From positions 1 through 53,628 of the forward strand of contig CAZUCI010000011.1 in the NCBI GenBank assembly GCA_964619485.1: DNA of 53,628 nt. Direction: 5' to 3'. Positions within the stretch are counted from its first letter, which is position 1, and each line of letters begins with the position of its first letter. The translations under genes and the position numbers were made by a program. This document shows positions 16,436 through 25,870 of this stretch, in pieces. The notes beneath the pieces were generated by a model. It had not been told where the DNA came from. It saw only the letters and a list, made by a program, of their open reading frames with translations, and searched no databases. The DNA is from UBA2882 sp964619485. GTDB lineage: Bacteria > Bacillota > Clostridia > Lachnospirales > Lachnospiraceae.

Positions 16436-19400
16436 GAATCCCAATGTAAAAAAAGTTATGGTAATTGGCTCCGGTCCTATTATAATCGGACAGGCAGCAG
16501 AATTTGATTATGCAGGAACTCAGGCATGCCGTTCCTTAAAAGAAGAAGGTATTGAGGTAGTTTTAGTCAATTCTAACCCAGCTACTATTATGACAGACAG
16601 AGATATCGCAGACCGCGTTTATATCGAGCCTTTAACAGCAAAGGTGCTGGAGCAGTTAATTGAAAAAGAGAAGCCGGACAGTATTCTTCCAACTCTGGGA
16701 GGACAGGCTGGACTGAACCTTGGTATGGAGCTGGATGAGAGCGGATTTTTAGCTTCTCATAATGTAACACTGCTTGGAACAACTGCTGCAACAATCAAAA
16801 AAGCAGAGGATCGTCAGGAATTCAAAGATACCATGGAGAAAATCGGTGAACCATGTGCAGCCTCTCTCGTTGTTGAGAACGTGGAGGATGGTGTGGCATT
16901 TACCAATACCATCGGTTATCCGGTTGTTCTTCGTCCTGCTTATACCCTTGGTGGGTCCGGCGGCGGAATTGCCCACAACCAGGTGGAACTGGAAGAAATT
17001 CTGGAAAATGGTCTTCGTTTATCCCGTGTTGGCCAGGTTCTGGTTGAGAGATGTATCGCAGGCTGGAAGGAAATTGAGTACGAAGTAATGCGTGACAGCG
17101 CAGGAAACTGCATCACAGTATGTAATATGGAAAACATTGACCCTGTCGGCGTTCATACCGGCGACAGTATCGTCGTTGCTCCTTCCCAGACCTTAAGTGA
17201 TAAAGAGTATCAGATGCTTCGTTCCGCAGCATTGAATATTATTGATGAATTACAGATTACCGGTGGATGTAATGTGCAGTTCGCACTTCATCCAACAAGC
17301 TTTGAATATTGTGTCATTGAAGTAAATCCCCGTGTCAGCCGTTCTTCTGCATTAGCCAGCAAGGCAACCGGTTATCCGATTGCAAAGGTAGCGGCTAAAA
17401 TCGCACTGGGCTACACCCTGGATGAAATCAAAAATGCGATTACCGGTAAAACCTATGCAAGCTTTGAGCCTACCCTTGACTACTGTGTAGTAAAAATGCC
17501 AAGACTTCCTTTTGATAAATTTATTACAGCAAAGCGTACTCTGACAACCCAGATGAAAGCAACCGGCGAGGTTATGAGTATCTGCAATAACTTTGAAGGT
17601 GCCATGATGAAAGCACTTCGTTCTTTGGAACAGCATGTGGACAGCCTTCTGAGCTATGATTTTTCGGAGCTTACAGTTGAAGAATTAAAAGCCCGCTTAA
17701 AAATTGTGGATGATCAGAGAATCTATGTCATTGCAGAGGCAATTCGCAAGGGCATTGATTATGATACCATTCATGCAATCACCATGATTGATCACTGGTT
17801 CATTGATAAAATTGCGATTTTAGTAGAGATGGAACAGGCTTTGGTAAAAGGTCCTCTTACAGTAGAACTGTTAAAAGAAGCCAAGAGAATTGAATTCCCT
17901 GATAATGTCATTGCCAGACTCACCGGAATGAAAGAGGAAGAAGTGAAAAAAATGCGTTACGACAATGGTATCGTAGCTGCATTTAAAATGGTTGATACCT
18001 GTGCCGCTGAGTTTGCAGCCGCAACGCCATATTACTATTCCGTATTTGGAAGTGAGAATGAGGCAGAGGAGACCAATCCTCCCAAGAAGGTATTAGTTCT
18101 GGGTTCAGGGCCAATCCGTATCGGACAGGGCGTGGAATTTGATTACTGTTCCGTTCATGCAACCTGGGCATTCAGTAAGGCCGGTTATGAAACCATTATT
18201 GTAAATAACAATCCGGAGACAGTAAGTACTGACTTTGATATCGCTGATAAGCTGTATTTTGAACCACTGACACCGGAGGATGTAGAGAACATTGTCCGTA
18301 TGGAAAAACCGGATGGAGCTGTTGTTCAGTTTGGCGGTCAGACTGCAATTAAGCTGACGGAAAGCCTGATGAAAATGGGTGTTCCAATTCTTGGAACCAA
18401 GGCAGAGGACGTTGATGCAGCTGAGGATAGAGAATTATTTGATAAGATTCTGGAAGAAACTGAAATTCCAAGAGCAGCAGGTGGAACTGTTTTCACGGCA
18501 GAGGAGGCAAAAGCTGTTGCAAACCGTCTGGGCTATCCTGTTTTAGTCCGTCCTTCCTATGTACTGGGTGGACAGGGTATGCAGATTGCACTTTCTGATG
18601 ACGAGATTGAGGAATTCATGGCAGTCATCAATCAGTATGCACAGGAGCATCCAATCCTTGTTGATAAATACCTGATGGGAAAAGAGCTGGAGGTTGATGC
18701 TGTCTGCGACGGAACTGATATTCTGATTCCGGGAATCATGGAGCATATTGAGAGAACCGGAGTACATTCCGGTGACAGTATCTCCGTTTATCCTGCGCCA
18801 ACCATCAGTGAGAAGGTAAAAGAGACCATTGCGGAGTATTCCAGAAGACTGGCAAAAGCCTTACATGTAGTTGGTCTGATTAATATTCAGTTTATTGCCA
18901 TGGGAGATGAGGTTTATGTCATCGAAGTAAACCCTCGTTCTTCCCGTACCGTACCATATATCAGTAAGGTAACAGGTATTCCGATTGTCGATCTTGCAAC
19001 AGAGGTTATTATTGGAAAGAAAATCAGGGATCTTGGCTATGAGCCCGGTTTACAGCCGGCTGCTAATTATTTTGCAATCAAGATGCCGGTATTCTCCTTC
19101 GAAAAAATCCGTGGTGCAGAAATCAGCCTTGGACCGGAGATGAAATCCACCGGTGAGTGTCTGGGAATTGCAAAGGATTTTGATGAAGCTTTATATAAAG
19201 CATTTCTTGGTGCGGGTGTAGACCTTCCAAAGCATAAACAGATTATCATTACCGTAAAGGATGCAGATAAGGGTGAAGCCATTGAAATTGGCCGCCGCTT
19301 TGAAAAACTTGGATATACCATTTACGCAACCAGGTCCACAGCCAACGCACTGAAGGAGGCTGGGATTAACGCAAGAAAGGTAAACAAGATTCATCAGGAA

Positions 19401-19625
19401 TCCCCAAATGTCATGGATCTGCTGCTGGGTCATAAGATCGATCTTGTAATAGATACACCAACCCAGGGGCGTGATAAATCCAGGGATGGTTTTATGATCA
19501 GAAGAACTGCCATCGAGACAGGAGTAAACTGTCTGACCAGTCTGGATACAGCAAATGCGCTGCTTACCAGCCTGGAAAACGGTAAAAAGGATAAGCTGAA
19601 TCTGATAGATATTGCAACAATTTAG
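16428..19625 (+). CDS. carB: Carbamoyl-phosphate synthase large subunit
   Basis: A 1065-residue two-halved ATP-grasp synthetase of the usual family length. Each half starts with a GSGPIIIGQ / GSGPIRIGQ nucleotide motif (residues ~11 and ~565), contains GGQAGLN / GGQTAIK and the ATP-grasp core (EVNPRVSRSSALASKATGYP; EVNPRSSRTVPYISKVTGIP), and the C-terminal ~130 residues form the MGS-like allosteric domain (GYTIYATRSTANALKEAGI). It makes carbamoyl phosphate from bicarbonate, two ATP and ammonia from CarA. It overlaps carA by 8 bases, so translation is coupled. Confidence 0.97.
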   Translation: MPKNPNVKKVMVIGSGPIIIGQAAEFDYAGTQACRSLKEEGIEVVLVNSNPATIMTDRDIADRVYIEPLTAKVLEQLIEKEKPDSILPTLGGQAGLNLGMELDESGFLASHNVTLLGTTAATIKKAEDRQEFKDTMEKIGEPCAASLVVENVEDGVAFTNTIGYPVVLRPAYTLGGSGGGIAHNQVELEEILENGLRLSRVGQVLVERCIAGWKEIEYEVMRDSAGNCITVCNMENIDPVGVHTGDSIVVAPSQTLSDKEYQMLRSAALNIIDELQITGGCNVQFALHPTSFEYCVIEVNPRVSRSSALASKATGYPIAKVAAKIALGYTLDEIKNAITGKTYASFEPTLDYCVVKMPRLPFDKFITAKRTLTTQMKATGEVMSICNNFEGAMMKALRSLEQHVDSLLSYDFSELTVEELKARLKIVDDQRIYVIAEAIRKGIDYDTIHAITMIDHWFIDKIAILVEMEQALVKGPLTVELLKEAKRIEFPDNVIARLTGMKEEEVKKMRYDNGIVAAFKMVDTCAAEFAAATPYYYSVFGSENEAEETNPPKKVLVLGSGPIRIGQGVEFDYCSVHATWAFSKAGYETIIVNNNPETVSTDFDIADKLYFEPLTPEDVENIVRMEKPDGAVVQFGGQTAIKLTESLMKMGVPILGTKAEDVDAAEDRELFDKILEETEIPRAAGGTVFTAEEAKAVANRLGYPVLVRPSYVLGGQGMQIALSDDEIEEFMAVINQYAQEHPILVDKYLMGKELEVDAVCDGTDILIPGIMEHIERTGVHSGDSISVYPAPTISEKVKETIAEYSRRLAKALHVVGLINIQFIAMGDEVYVIEVNPRSSRTVPYISKVTGIPIVDLATEVIIGKKIRDLGYEPGLQPAANYFAIKMPVFSFEKIRGAEISLGPEMKSTGECLGIAKDFDEALYKAFLGAGVDLPKHKQIIITVKDADKGEAIEIGRRFEKLGYTIYATRSTANALKEAGINARKVNKIHQESPNVMDLLLGHKIDLVIDTPTQGRDKSRDGFMIRRTAIETGVNCLTSLDTANALLTSLENGKKDKLNLIDIATI

Positions 19626-19671
19626 TCAGCAGAACAGCTGCAAAATACAAAAATAGAACAGGAGAAAATGC

Positions 19672-21987
19672 ATGCTGCTAAAAAAGGGAAAGGAAAAGTT
19701 CATAAAGCCAATCGTATTAGTTGGAATGATTGTTCTGGTCCTTTGCCTTGCAACATGTATTTTCCATGTCTATGATATTCAGAAAAATCTGGAGGATGAA
19801 ATCAATGATCAGATGAATGCTCATCTGGAGGTTTCCAGTCAGGTTATTTCTGATAAAATGATTCACTCCATTGAACTGCTTGGAAGAGCATCGGAGGAGC
19901 TGGAAAGAGATCAGACCAAGCCCCTGACGCATATAGATATCTATTCTGTTCTGCAGAAATATCAGTACGTAGACGATTTTATTCAAATTGTCTATTTTGA
20001 TTTGGATGGAAATATCTATTTCAAGGATGGTACACTGCTGGCAGCCCAGGAGGATACCCTGGAGCAGTTAAAAACAGTCGAAGATGATGATGTCCGCATG
20101 ATCAATTATGAAGTGCGAAAGCATATGAACGAGCGGCTTTTACTATATGCAGCACCAGTCTATCTTCAAAATGAAAAAACGGGAATGATTGTCGGCATAA
20201 AGTCCTGCGAAGGTATTTTATCGTCCACCTCTTTTTCCTATTTAAATGAAATTGGCGATACCTGCATGGTTGATGAAGCAGGAAATATTATTGACAGCAA
20301 CATGGATGAATTTAATCCACAGGATGACAAATTTACTACTCTGAGTCAATGTCTTGAAAAGAGTGCGGACAGCAAGGCTGACAAAGAAATAATAGGCCGC
20401 TTTATTGATAAGCTTGCAGATGAAAAAGAAAAATCAGAGTCTGTGCAGTTTACAAATAAGGATGGCTCCAAAAATTATGTCGTCTTTAGCACGATTGAGG
20501 AGCTGCCACAGATTCATCTGGTAAGCTGGTACTCCAGGAGCGCATATACCTCGGTTGAAGCTCCCATTTTGTATAGAAGTATTATTTCCTGTATCATCAT
20601 TGTGTTGATTATGTCTGTTTTTATTTTCTTTGCCTTTAGCTATAACCGCCGTACAACCAAAATGATTACAAGACTGGCATACGAGGATGAGACAACAGGC
20701 GGGAAGAATTTAAATTATTTCAAAGAATATGTGCTAAAAATATTATACGACAATACCGGTGTTGCTTTTATGATGCACCGTTTTGATATTGCAAACTTCC
20801 GATATATCAATGAAGCATACGGACACATGCGTGCCGATGAGCTTTTGAAAATTGTAATTGAGGAAGCGGAAGAGTCCTTTTATGACAGAGAGCTCTGCGT
20901 TCGTATGAATGCAGACCAATTTGTTATGTTGACCAAAAATACGGCAGACCTGGAAGAGCGCTTTCACATGTTTACCAACAAAGTGAATTTTCGGGCATTG
21001 GATGCGGGTATACGTTACCCTGTAAAATTTAAACGTGGAGTTTATCCAATCCAAAACGGAGAATACGACGTATCTCATATTATTGACCGGGCCAATGTGG
21101 CGAGAAAAACGCTGAGTGCGGAAGAAAAAATAAATGTGGCTGTTTATGCAGACAAGCTGGTCAACGATATGCGTAAGGTAAATAAAATTGAGTCTGAGAT
21201 GGAAGCAGCACTTTTCAACAGGGAGTTTAAGGTCTTTGTTCAGTCAAAATGGGATATCAGGGAAGATAAGCTTTACGGTGGTGAAGCACTTGTGCGCTGG
21301 ATTAAGGAAGACGGAAATATGGTCTATCCAAATGACTTTGTTCCCATTTTTGAAAAGAACGGCTTTGTGGAGCAGCTGGATTTTTATATGCTTGAGGAGG
21401 TCTGTAAAAAGATTCGCATGGTTCTTGATTCCGGTGGCACGGCCTATCCTATTTCGGTAAATCAGTCCAGACTTCTGCTGCATAACCCAACCTATATTTC
21501 CAAGGTAAGTGAGATTTTGGAAAAGTATCAGGTTCCCAAGAAATTTATTGAACTGGAAATTACAGAGACAGTACTTTTTCTCGAGCGGGATAAAATGATT
21601 GCAATCATGAACGAATTGAAGGATCGACAGGTTCTTTTGTCCATGGATGATTTTGGCAGCGGATACTCTTCCTTAAATATGCTGAAGGATTTCCCTTTTG
21701 ATATATTAAAGATTGATAAGGAGTTTTTCAGTGAATCTATTACCTCCGAGTTAGCAACCTGGATTTTGAAAAAAATCATTGAAATGGCAGAGGGACTGGG
21801 AATCCGTGTTTTATGCGAAGGCGTGGAGACGGAGAAGCAGGTGGAAATACTTAAGAAAATCGGGTGTCGGTATGTACAGGGCTACTATTATTCAAAACCT
21901 GTTCCTGTAGATGCTTTTATTGCGAAAAACTGCAATCTTCCGAAAGCTGGCTTAACGGAAGCTGACGGAAAGAATATAGAAAAATAA
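19672..21987 (+). CDS. EAL-domain cyclic-di-GMP phosphodiesterase with degenerate GGDEF
   Basis: A 771-residue membrane signalling protein. It has a membrane helix at ~14-34, an extracytoplasmic sensor region (~35-300, Cache-like by length), a second helix (~304-326), a GGDEF-like domain (~335-480) and an EAL domain (~510-765). The GGDEF signature has become NADQF, so cyclase activity is not expected. The EAL domain keeps catalytic elements: Glu538 in GGEALVRW, EITETV, DDFGSGYSSL, KIDKEF, CEGVETEKQ. It is therefore likely an active phosphodiesterase responding to an outside signal. ATG 19672 follows AGGAG by 7 bases, 46 bases after carB, so it may share the carAB transcript. queH overlaps its stop by one base. 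Confidence 0.92.
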   Translation: MLLKKGKEKFIKPIVLVGMIVLVLCLATCIFHVYDIQKNLEDEINDQMNAHLEVSSQVISDKMIHSIELLGRASEELERDQTKPLTHIDIYSVLQKYQYVDDFIQIVYFDLDGNIYFKDGTLLAAQEDTLEQLKTVEDDDVRMINYEVRKHMNERLLLYAAPVYLQNEKTGMIVGIKSCEGILSSTSFSYLNEIGDTCMVDEAGNIIDSNMDEFNPQDDKFTTLSQCLEKSADSKADKEIIGRFIDKLADEKEKSESVQFTNKDGSKNYVVFSTIEELPQIHLVSWYSRSAYTSVEAPILYRSIISCIIIVLIMSVFIFFAFSYNRRTTKMITRLAYEDETTGGKNLNYFKEYVLKILYDNTGVAFMMHRFDIANFRYINEAYGHMRADELLKIVIEEAEESFYDRELCVRMNADQFVMLTKNTADLEERFHMFTNKVNFRALDAGIRYPVKFKRGVYPIQNGEYDVSHIIDRANVARKTLSAEEKINVAVYADKLVNDMRKVNKIESEMEAALFNREFKVFVQSKWDIREDKLYGGEALVRWIKEDGNMVYPNDFVPIFEKNGFVEQLDFYMLEEVCKKIRMVLDSGGTAYPISVNQSRLLLHNPTYISKVSEILEKYQVPKKFIELEITETVLFLERDKMIAIMNELKDRQVLLSMDDFGSGYSSLNMLKDFPFDILKIDKEFFSESITSELATWILKKIIEMAEGLGIRVLCEGVETEKQVEILKKIGCRYVQGYYYSKPVPVDAFIAKNCNLPKAGLTEADGKNIEK

Positions 21988-22640
21988 TGGAAATGCAAAG
22001 AAATCGAGTCAATTACCAAAAAGAACTGGATAAAATTTTATGTAAACCTGAAGAACAGGGGAAAACGCTTTTTTTACACAGCTGCTGTGCTCCCTGCAGC
22101 AGCTATGTGCTGGAGTATTTAAGCCAGTATTTTAGAATTACTGTTTTTTATTATAATCCCAATATCACAGAGGATGAGGAATATCATAAACGCGTTATGG
22201 AGCAGAAGCGGCTGATAGAGGAGCTTAACAGGCAATGGAGTCAGCAGGAAGAGCAGCATTATGAAATCCGGTTCGTTGAGGGAACACATGATACAGCGCT
22301 TTTTTTGGAGGCTGTCAAGGGGCATGAGAATGACCCGGAGGGTGGAGAACGCTGTGGAATCTGTTTTGCACTGAGGTTCAGGGAGGCTGCAAGGCTTGCC
22401 AAAGCAGGAAATTATGATTATTTTACCACCACGCTTACCATTTCACCGTTAAAAAATGCAGAGCGGTTAAACAGCATTGGAGTGGCAGCCGGAAGAGCAG
22501 AGGGTGTCTCCTATCTGCCATCGGATTTTAAGAAAAAGGGCGGATATGCACGTTCCATAGAGCTTTCCAAGGAACACGATTTATATAGACAAAATTATTG
22601 TGGATGTATTTTCAGTCAAAATGAGGTGAACCATGAATAA
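21987..22640 (+). CDS. queH: Epoxyqueuosine reductase QueH
   Basis: A 217-residue QueH (formerly DUF208) enzyme that reduces epoxyqueuosine to queuosine in tRNA, the non-cobalamin alternative to QueG. Conserved cysteines are present: HSCCAPC (Cys33, Cys34, Cys37), GGERCGICFALRF, and NYCGC near the C terminus, likely iron-sulfur ligands. Also typical are YYNPNITEDEEYHKR and the TTTLTISPLKNAERLN segment. Its ATG shares one base with the TAA of the EAL gene, and its 3' end overlaps argS by 8 bases, so it is translationally coupled to both. Confidence 0.93.
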   Translation: MEMQRNRVNYQKELDKILCKPEEQGKTLFLHSCCAPCSSYVLEYLSQYFRITVFYYNPNITEDEEYHKRVMEQKRLIEELNRQWSQQEEQHYEIRFVEGTHDTALFLEAVKGHENDPEGGERCGICFALRFREAARLAKAGNYDYFTTTLTISPLKNAERLNSIGVAAGRAEGVSYLPSDFKKKGGYARSIELSKEHDLYRQNYCGCIFSQNEVNHE

Positions 22641-24399
22641 GATTTTAGATGTAATTTCAAAAGAAATGAAAAGCGCATTTGAAGGAGCAGGATATGACCC
22701 TGAGCTTGGAAAGGTGACTTTATCCAATCGTCCGGATTTATGTGAATATCAGTGTAATGGTGCTATGGCAGGAGCAAAGCTTTATCATAAGGCACCGATT
22801 ATGATTGCAAATGATGTGGCAGCCAAATGTGCAGAAAGCGAAGTGTTTGAGAGTGTTGAGGCTGTCAATCCTGGCTTTTTGAATATCAGATTATCCAGTA
22901 CATTTTTGGCAGAGTATTTACAGAAAATGGCTTCCAGTGAAAAGTTCGGATTGGAGCCGGTAGAAAAGCCGGAAAAAATTGTGATTGATTATGGTGGACC
23001 AAACGTGGCAAAGCCACTTCATGTTGGACATCTGAGAAGTGCAGTTATCGGGGAGAGTATCAAGAGAATTGCCCGCTATAATGGGAACGAAGTAATCGGT
23101 GATATTCATTTGGGAGACTGGGGTCTTCAGATGGGTTTAATTATCACAGAGTTAAAGCTTCGTAAGCCTGAGCTGCCATACTTTGATGACGCTTTTACAG
23201 GTGAATATCCAGAAGAGGCACCATTTACCATTTCAGAGCTGGAAGAAATTTATCCGACAGCCAGCGGAAAATCCAAGGAAGATCCTGCATACAAGGATCA
23301 GGCTATGGAGGCAACCTTTAAGCTGCAGAGTGGTGTGAGAGGGTATCGAGCTCTCTGGAAACATATTTTAAATGTTTCAGTCACCGATTTGAAAAAGAAT
23401 TATAATAATCTCAATGTTGAGTTTGACCTTTGGAAGGGCGAATCAGATGTTCATGAAGTGATTCCGGGCATGGTCGAGTATATGAAAAAGGAAGGCTATG
23501 CACATGAATCAGAGGGAGCTTTGGTTGTTGATGTAAAAGAAGAAACTGATACCAAAGAAATCCCACCCTGCATGATTTTGAAGAGTGATGGAGCATCCCT
23601 TTATAATACAACAGACCTTGCCACAATCAAGGAAAGAATGGAAAAAATAAATCCTGACCATATCATTTATGTGGTTGACAAGAGACAGGAGCTTTATTTT
23701 ACGCAGGTGTTCCGCTGTGCAAGAAAGACAAAGCTGGTAAAACCTGACACTGGACTTACCTTCATAGGATTTGGTACTATGAATGGAAAGGATGGAAAGC
23801 CTTTTAAAACCCGTCAGGGTGGAGTTATGCGTCTGGAAAATCTGTTGAGTGATATCAATGAGCAGATGTACACCAAGATTGTGACCAATCATGAGGTGGA
23901 AGAGGAGGAAGCAAGACAGACTGCCAAAACAGTAGCGCTTGCAGCTGTAAAGTATGGAGACCTGAGCAATCAGGCAAGCAAAGACTATATCTTTGATACC
24001 GAGCGCTTTACCTCCTTTGAGGGAGATACCGGTCCCTATATTCTTTATACCATTGTTCGTATTAAGTCTATATTGAATAAATACAGTGCCCTGGGCAAGA
24101 GTGTGGATGACGCTGTCATTGTAACACCTGATGGGACTGCACAGAAGGAATTAATGCTTTCTGTTACCGGATTTATTTCCATGATGCATAACGCATGGGA
24201 GGAGATGGCACCACATAAAGTATGTGCCTATATTTATGATTTAGCCAATGCCTTTAATCATTTTTATCATGAGACTAAAATCTTACAGGAAGAAGATGAG
24301 GTTAAACAGGCTGGCTATATCGCATTATTGAAACTGACAAAGGAAATCTTAGAGACATGTATTGATGTCTTAGGTTTTAGTGCACCAGAGCGGATGTGA
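22633..24399 (+). CDS. argS: Arginyl-tRNA synthetase
   Basis: A 588-residue class I synthetase charging tRNA-Arg. It shows the class I HIGH motif as HVGH in NVAKPLHVGHLRSAVIGE (~115-132), an Arg_S N-terminal domain (CQYQCNGAMAGAKL-like), the KMSKS-replacing loop around GKPFKTRQGGVMRLENLL, and the C-terminal DALR anticodon-binding domain (SILNKYSALG...FYHETKIL). The length is normal. It overlaps queH by 8 bases and is followed 6 bases later by mecA. Confidence 0.97.
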   Translation: MNKILDVISKEMKSAFEGAGYDPELGKVTLSNRPDLCEYQCNGAMAGAKLYHKAPIMIANDVAAKCAESEVFESVEAVNPGFLNIRLSSTFLAEYLQKMASSEKFGLEPVEKPEKIVIDYGGPNVAKPLHVGHLRSAVIGESIKRIARYNGNEVIGDIHLGDWGLQMGLIITELKLRKPELPYFDDAFTGEYPEEAPFTISELEEIYPTASGKSKEDPAYKDQAMEATFKLQSGVRGYRALWKHILNVSVTDLKKNYNNLNVEFDLWKGESDVHEVIPGMVEYMKKEGYAHESEGALVVDVKEETDTKEIPPCMILKSDGASLYNTTDLATIKERMEKINPDHIIYVVDKRQELYFTQVFRCARKTKLVKPDTGLTFIGFGTMNGKDGKPFKTRQGGVMRLENLLSDINEQMYTKIVTNHEVEEEEARQTAKTVALAAVKYGDLSNQASKDYIFDTERFTSFEGDTGPYILYTIVRIKSILNKYSALGKSVDDAVIVTPDGTAQKELMLSVTGFISMMHNAWEEMAPHKVCAYIYDLANAFNHFYHETKILQEEDEVKQAGYIALLKLTKEILETCIDVLGFSAPERM

Positions 24400-24405
24400 T
24401 ATGAA

Positions 24406-25239
24406 ATGCAATTTGAAAGAGTAAATGATCATATGATCAAATGCCTCATCAGTGAGGATGATATGGTGGAAAATGGTATTTCCATCGAGGATTTTTTTAC
24501 AAGAAATGAAAGTGCCATGGAGTTTTTGCATGAGATAGTGCGTATGGCAGAGGAAGAGGTGGATTACAGGCCGGATGGCCCCCTGACTTCCCTGCAGATA
24601 GCACCAATCCCGGATAATGGGGTAGCTATCTTTTTGACAGAGGATACCCAGGTTGATATGAAGCATATTATTGACAGCCTCAAAAAGATTCCCGGGGCTA
24701 ATATTCCGGAAAATATTGTGGATAAAATCCAGAATGCAACAGCCACCGAGCAGGCAGAGTTTCTGGCCCGTTTTATGGAAAATGTAAAAAAAGAAGTGGC
24801 TAAAAATGCAGCTGATACTGAACTTGGTCTCTCCAAACCCGAAAGCAGGGAGAACGAAACAGCAGAGGAAAAGCCCGCAAAGCAGAAGAACAGAAAAGAA
24901 CCCATGGAAAGAGCAGGAGAACAGAAAAAATCCGGCTTCAGCAGTAATCTGGAACGTAAGATTTTTGCCTTTGACAGTGCTTCGGATGTACTTCGCTATG
25001 CATCGGCAGTTGAGATGCCGGGAGGGGTGGAAAGCTGTCTTTATAAAGATGATGACCATGGCACCTTTTACCTCTGTGTGGAGAGAAACGGTGTGACCAC
25101 AGAAACGCTGGCCGGTGTATATCTTACGGCGTATGAGTATGGTCATTATGTCTCTGACAGGGCAGAGCAGATGAGCTTTATAAAAGAGCATTGTGAATGT
25201 ATTATTGCGGAAGATGCTTTGCAGAAAATGAAGAGGTGA
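24406..25239 (+). CDS. mecA: Adaptor protein MecA
   Basis: A 277-residue MecA/YpbH-like adaptor, which presents substrates to the ClpC-ClpP protease. The N-terminal domain (MQFERVNDHMIKCLISEDDM, SIEDFFTRNESAMEFLHEIV) and the C-terminal domain (SASDVLRYASAVEMPGGVESCLYKDDDHGTFYLCV) fit MecA. They are joined by a charged, repeat-poor linker (~125-190, rich in Glu/Lys) longer than in Bacillus MecA. It starts 6 bases after argS without a strong ribosome site of its own, so coupling is likely. In this organism the natural client need not be ComK. Confidence 0.88.
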   Translation: MQFERVNDHMIKCLISEDDMVENGISIEDFFTRNESAMEFLHEIVRMAEEEVDYRPDGPLTSLQIAPIPDNGVAIFLTEDTQVDMKHIIDSLKKIPGANIPENIVDKIQNATATEQAEFLARFMENVKKEVAKNAADTELGLSKPESRENETAEEKPAKQKNRKEPMERAGEQKKSGFSSNLERKIFAFDSASDVLRYASAVEMPGGVESCLYKDDDHGTFYLCVERNGVTTETLAGVYLTAYEYGHYVSDRAEQMSFIKEHCECIIAEDALQKMKR

Positions 25240-25245
25240 GTTTGT

Positions 25246-25746
25246 TTGAATAACGAATTGACACAAAAAGATATCGAAAAAATGCAGGAGGAAATCGAGT
25301 ATCGTAAGGTCACGGTCCGAAAGGAACTGCTTGAGCATGTAAAAGAGGCGAGAGCCCATGGTGATCTCAGTGAGAACTTTGAATACCATGCTGCAAAAAA
25401 AGAAAAGAATCAGAATGAAAGCCGTATCCGTTTCCTGGAGAGGATGATTAAAACTGCAGTTATTGTGACAGACGAGTCTGCGTCAGATGAAGCTGGAATC
25501 AATAATACGGTGACAGTGGAATTTCCAGATGATCACAGCGAGGAGAAATACCGTATTGTGACAACTGTGCGGGAAAATTCCCTGAAGGGATTAATCAGTA
25601 ATGAGTCACCCATGGGAAAAGCACTGCTCGGCCATAAGGTGGGAGATACTGTTACGATTCATGTGAATGAAAAAGTAAGCTATGATGTGATTATCAAGAA
25701 GATTGAAAATACGGAAGATGATGATATAGCTTTGAACAAGTTCTAG
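25246..25746 (+). CDS. greA: GreA/GreB family transcription elongation factor
   Basis: A 166-residue Gre factor, which rescues backtracked RNA polymerase by stimulating transcript cleavage. The N-terminal coiled coil (~1-75) has the tip region with HGDLSENFEYHAAKKEKNQNESRI, matching the conserved D..EN.EY...K motif. The C-terminal FKBP-like domain contains SNESPMGKALLGHKVGDTV. Translation starts at TTG (25246) directly after AGAGGTGAG, 6 bases downstream of mecA. It may be a second Gre-type gene in the genome; greA is given by similarity only. Confidence 0.9.
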   Translation: MNNELTQKDIEKMQEEIEYRKVTVRKELLEHVKEARAHGDLSENFEYHAAKKEKNQNESRIRFLERMIKTAVIVTDESASDEAGINNTVTVEFPDDHSEEKYRIVTTVRENSLKGLISNESPMGKALLGHKVGDTVTIHVNEKVSYDVIIKKIENTEDDDIALNKF

Positions 25747-25757
25747 CATTCATTTCG

Positions 25758-25870
25758 CATTTATACGGCATTTATTTAAACGGCATTTATTTAAATGGAT
25801 TTCATTTAAATAATTTTACTTAAATAATTTTACTTAAATAATTTTGTTTATACGATTTCATTTAATAATC
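25758..25870. repeat. AT-rich ~14-bp tandem repeats in a convergent junction
   Basis: Imperfect units of GCATTTATTTAAA, then TTTTACTTAAATAA (two identical copies, about 25814-25841), then TTTTGTTTATACGA. The array fills the gap between the greA-like gene and the minus-strand GNAT gene and runs over the GNAT stop codon (25848-25850). Confidence 0.8.

Noticed and set aside
24370..25389. Long open frame of 339 codons on the minus strand opposite mecA and the start of the greA-like gene
   Set aside because: It overlaps two well-supported genes, has no ribosome site, and its product is a low-complexity, Phe/Cys/His-rich translation typical of antisense frames.
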